Shown here: one piece after another, positions 62,580-64,000 of the stretch
How positions within the stretch are numbered: the stretch's first letter is position 1
Layout of the letters: each line of letters starts with the position of its first letter
DNA from: Vibrio mexicanus
Lineage (GTDB): Bacteria > Pseudomonadota > Gammaproteobacteria > Enterobacterales > Vibrionaceae
Reading direction: 5' to 3'
Length of the DNA stretch: 64,000 nt
Assembly (NCBI RefSeq): GCF_001012815.1
Contig: NZ_JYJP01000015.1
Location: forward strand, 164,814-228,813
Program-made: the position numbers and the translations under genes
Notes under the pieces: model-generated
Database searches by the model: none
Told to the model about the DNA's origin: nothing
What the model saw: only the letters and a program-made list of their open reading frames with translations

Positions 62580-64000
62580 ATGGGAATCAAAACACTGATT
62601 GGTAGTGGCTTGGTAGTTGGGCAAATGATCGTCATTGACGTTAACGGAAATGTGCGAGTGCTTAAAGAAGGAGAAGCTCCTTTACCAGGTGAGGTACTGG
62701 TTACTCCCAATGGTGAAGATGGTCAATTGAACCCAAACGTTGAAATCGTACTGGAAGATGAGCAATTACAAGATATCACAGGCGAAATCGGCGACATCAT
62801 AGCTGCATTAGAGGAGGGTGAAGACCCAACTCAATTAGGCGAAGAATTCGCAACAGCAGCAGGTGGTCAAACAGGCTCAAGCCCAACAGCAACTCCAACG
62901 CTAGAACGTGACGGTGATGAAACCATCGCCTCAACTGCTTTTTCTACAGCTGGCTTCCAGTCCCTAGGTCTTTCAGAAACTCAGAGCTTAACTCTCCTAG
63001 ATCAATATCGCTTTGCACAAGTAGAACCACTATTTGTTGACGCGTCGGCTGTAGACATTGGCGAAGTGCTTTCATTATCTACGGAAGAAGATAATGCATT
63101 AACGGGTCAGCTTCTTGCTGAAGACGACAATAATGATCCCCTCACATTCACAGCAATTGCACAGCCGGAAAATGGCACAGTTGATCTCTCACGTGAAGGT
63201 TCATGGACTTATACTCCAAACGAAAACTACAACGGTCCAGACAGCTTCACAGTACAAGTATCAGATGGGCAGGGTGGTACTGACACTTTAGTGATCAATA
63301 TCGATGTGACACCTGTTAATGACGCGCCTGTCTTTGTGGATCTAAATAATAATGATGCAGGTGATGGGACTAACGTTGTAACCAAAGAAGACGATCCCGT
63401 ATCAGGTAAAGTCCAAGCCATAGATATTGATGGTGATGCTCTGACTTACTCTGTTTCAGGTCAACCCGAAAATGGCGCGGTTACAGTAGATGCTGATGGT
63501 AATTGGACCTATATCCCAGCTCAAGAGTATAACGGTTCAGATAGTTTTGAACTGACAGTATCAGATGGTCAGGGTGGGACAGACACATTTACTGTTGATG
63601 TTACTGTGTTACCAGTAGCTGAGATGACGGTGACAGCTGGTCAACCTGTTGTAGAAGATGATAACTCATATTTAGAATTCACCATTTCTTTAGATCAAGC
63701 GGTAACTGAAGATGTCACTCTTGATCTTACTCTCGGCGATGAAAGTGACACTGCAACAAAATCTGTAGATTATTTGGAAAATCTATTTGTATCGGACGGC
63801 GAAGGTGGGTACCGCCCTATTACCGAAGATGATCTGACTATTGCTTCAGGTGAGACTGAACTCAGAGTCTTTGTACAGATTATTGATGATGTTGAAACGG
63901 AAGAAACCGAGTCAATCACATTGATTGCATCTAGTGAGAGTGAGTTTGTTGAAGAGCCGACTGCTCAGGATACTGGCGAGGTTACAGATGACCGCGGTAC
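62580..64000 (+). CDS. LapA/FrhA-type giant RTX adhesin, N-terminal part (truncated by window end)
   Basis: The frame is open from ATG 62580 to the end (473 codons seen). The N-terminus (GEVLVTPNGEDGQL then EIVLEDEQLQDITGEIGDI) is the retention module of type I-secreted cell-surface adhesins. EEFATAAGGQ holds the T-A-A-G site (92-95) typical of cleavage by the periplasmic protease LapG. Two tandem cadherin/VCBS-like repeats follow (NYNGPDSFTVQVSDG and EYNGSDSFELTVSDG), then a Calx-beta-like domain (VEDDNSYLEFTISLDQAV). LapD senses cyclic di-GMP in this system; no LapD or LapG gene is in view. The C-terminal RTX repeats and secretion signal are outside the window. Confidence 0.9.
   Translation, partial: MGIKTLIGSGLVVGQMIVIDVNGNVRVLKEGEAPLPGEVLVTPNGEDGQLNPNVEIVLEDEQLQDITGEIGDIIAALEEGEDPTQLGEEFATAAGGQTGSSPTATPTLERDGDETIASTAFSTAGFQSLGLSETQSLTLLDQYRFAQVEPLFVDASAVDIGEVLSLSTEEDNALTGQLLAEDDNNDPLTFTAIAQPENGTVDLSREGSWTYTPNENYNGPDSFTVQVSDGQGGTDTLVINIDVTPVNDAPVFVDLNNNDAGDGTNVVTKEDDPVSGKVQAIDIDGDALTYSVSGQPENGAVTVDADGNWTYIPAQEYNGSDSFELTVSDGQGGTDTFTVDVTVLPVAEMTVTAGQPVVEDDNSYLEFTISLDQAVTEDVTLDLTLGDESDTATKSVDYLENLFVSDGEGGYRPITEDDLTIASGETELRVFVQIIDDVETEETESITLIASSESEFVEEPTAQDTGEVTDDRG

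Noticed and set aside
1..64000. CRISPR arrays, tRNA or rRNA genes, prophage genes
   Set aside because: No regularly spaced repeat-spacer pattern, no cloverleaf or rRNA sequence, and no phage structural genes were seen.

Overview
The window looks like chromosomal DNA of a Vibrio (Vibrionaceae). The protein sequences, the gene neighbourhoods (cobTSUC-astE-btuCD, a GntR-controlled prpBC-acnD-prpF-prpE cluster, queE-queC, a LapA/FrhA-type adhesin with its TolC partner) and the moderate GC content all fit. I saw no tRNA, rRNA, CRISPR array, prophage or complete insertion sequence.

Layout. 0.2-9.8 kb: flavin reductase, cobalamin lower-ligand assembly genes (cobT, cobS, cobU, cobC), an M3 oligopeptidase, an AstE-type deacylase, the B12 importer parts btuC/btuD and a periplasmic solute-binding protein. 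9.8-13.4 kb: MazG-like and DUF1415 proteins, then an MFS transporter divergent from its LysR regulator. 13.4-21.3 kb: an AT-rich accessory block encoding a compact tellurite/Ter-type stress system. Its first part is a coupled enzyme set (phosphoribosyltransferase, HAD phosphatase, StiP-PELOTA, CitE-like lyase). Its second part holds two TelA-family coiled-coil proteins and two TerD proteins. Both parts are preceded by a similar leader sequence. 21.3-26.1 kb: a decayed glutaredoxin copy, a PAS/HTH regulator, RidA, a cystine symporter, a CoA-disulfide reductase and an intact glutaredoxin, which together suggest thiol metabolism. 26.2-32.5 kb: YgjP-like protease, RlmF, a small membrane protein, a PilW-like lipoprotein, MetA with a MetJ box, a P-loop kinase, a DUF3859 protein and a CSS-EAL phosphodiesterase. 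32.6-37.4 kb: an export operon (TolC-like, HlyD-like, two ABC-2 permeases, no ATPase) behind a perfect palindrome. 37.5-40.1 kb: a MITE-like element, iron alcohol dehydrogenase and an AraC regulator. 40.2-54.0 kb: a tripartite tricarboxylate transporter, a small eukaryotic-like kinase and the 2-methylcitrate cycle; two homologous 268-bp elements sit in and beside this block. 54.1-64.0 kb: GNAT, Nudix-PAP2 fusion, queE/queC, TPR-GGDEF cyclase, DUF2750, OmpA-like and TolC-like proteins, and the start of a giant LapA-like adhesin that runs off the end.

A striking feature is that many genes are split by single-base losses in short homopolymers (cobT, cobS, the PRTase, the HAD, ygjP, an ABC permease, gntR, Nudix-PAP2, the GGDEF gene, probably a small membrane protein; cobU lacks two bases at GCGC). 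Restoring one base at each site gives a full-length family member. This is more like uncorrected sequencing error than gene decay, so I annotate these as single genes and flag the break. By contrast, the glutaredoxin remnant at 21.3-21.5 kb carries in-frame stops and deletions and is a true relic.

The most system-like locus is the 13.5-21.3 kb Ter/TelA block. The best regulatory signals are the shared leader of that block, the GntR operators, the MetJ box and the efflux palindrome.
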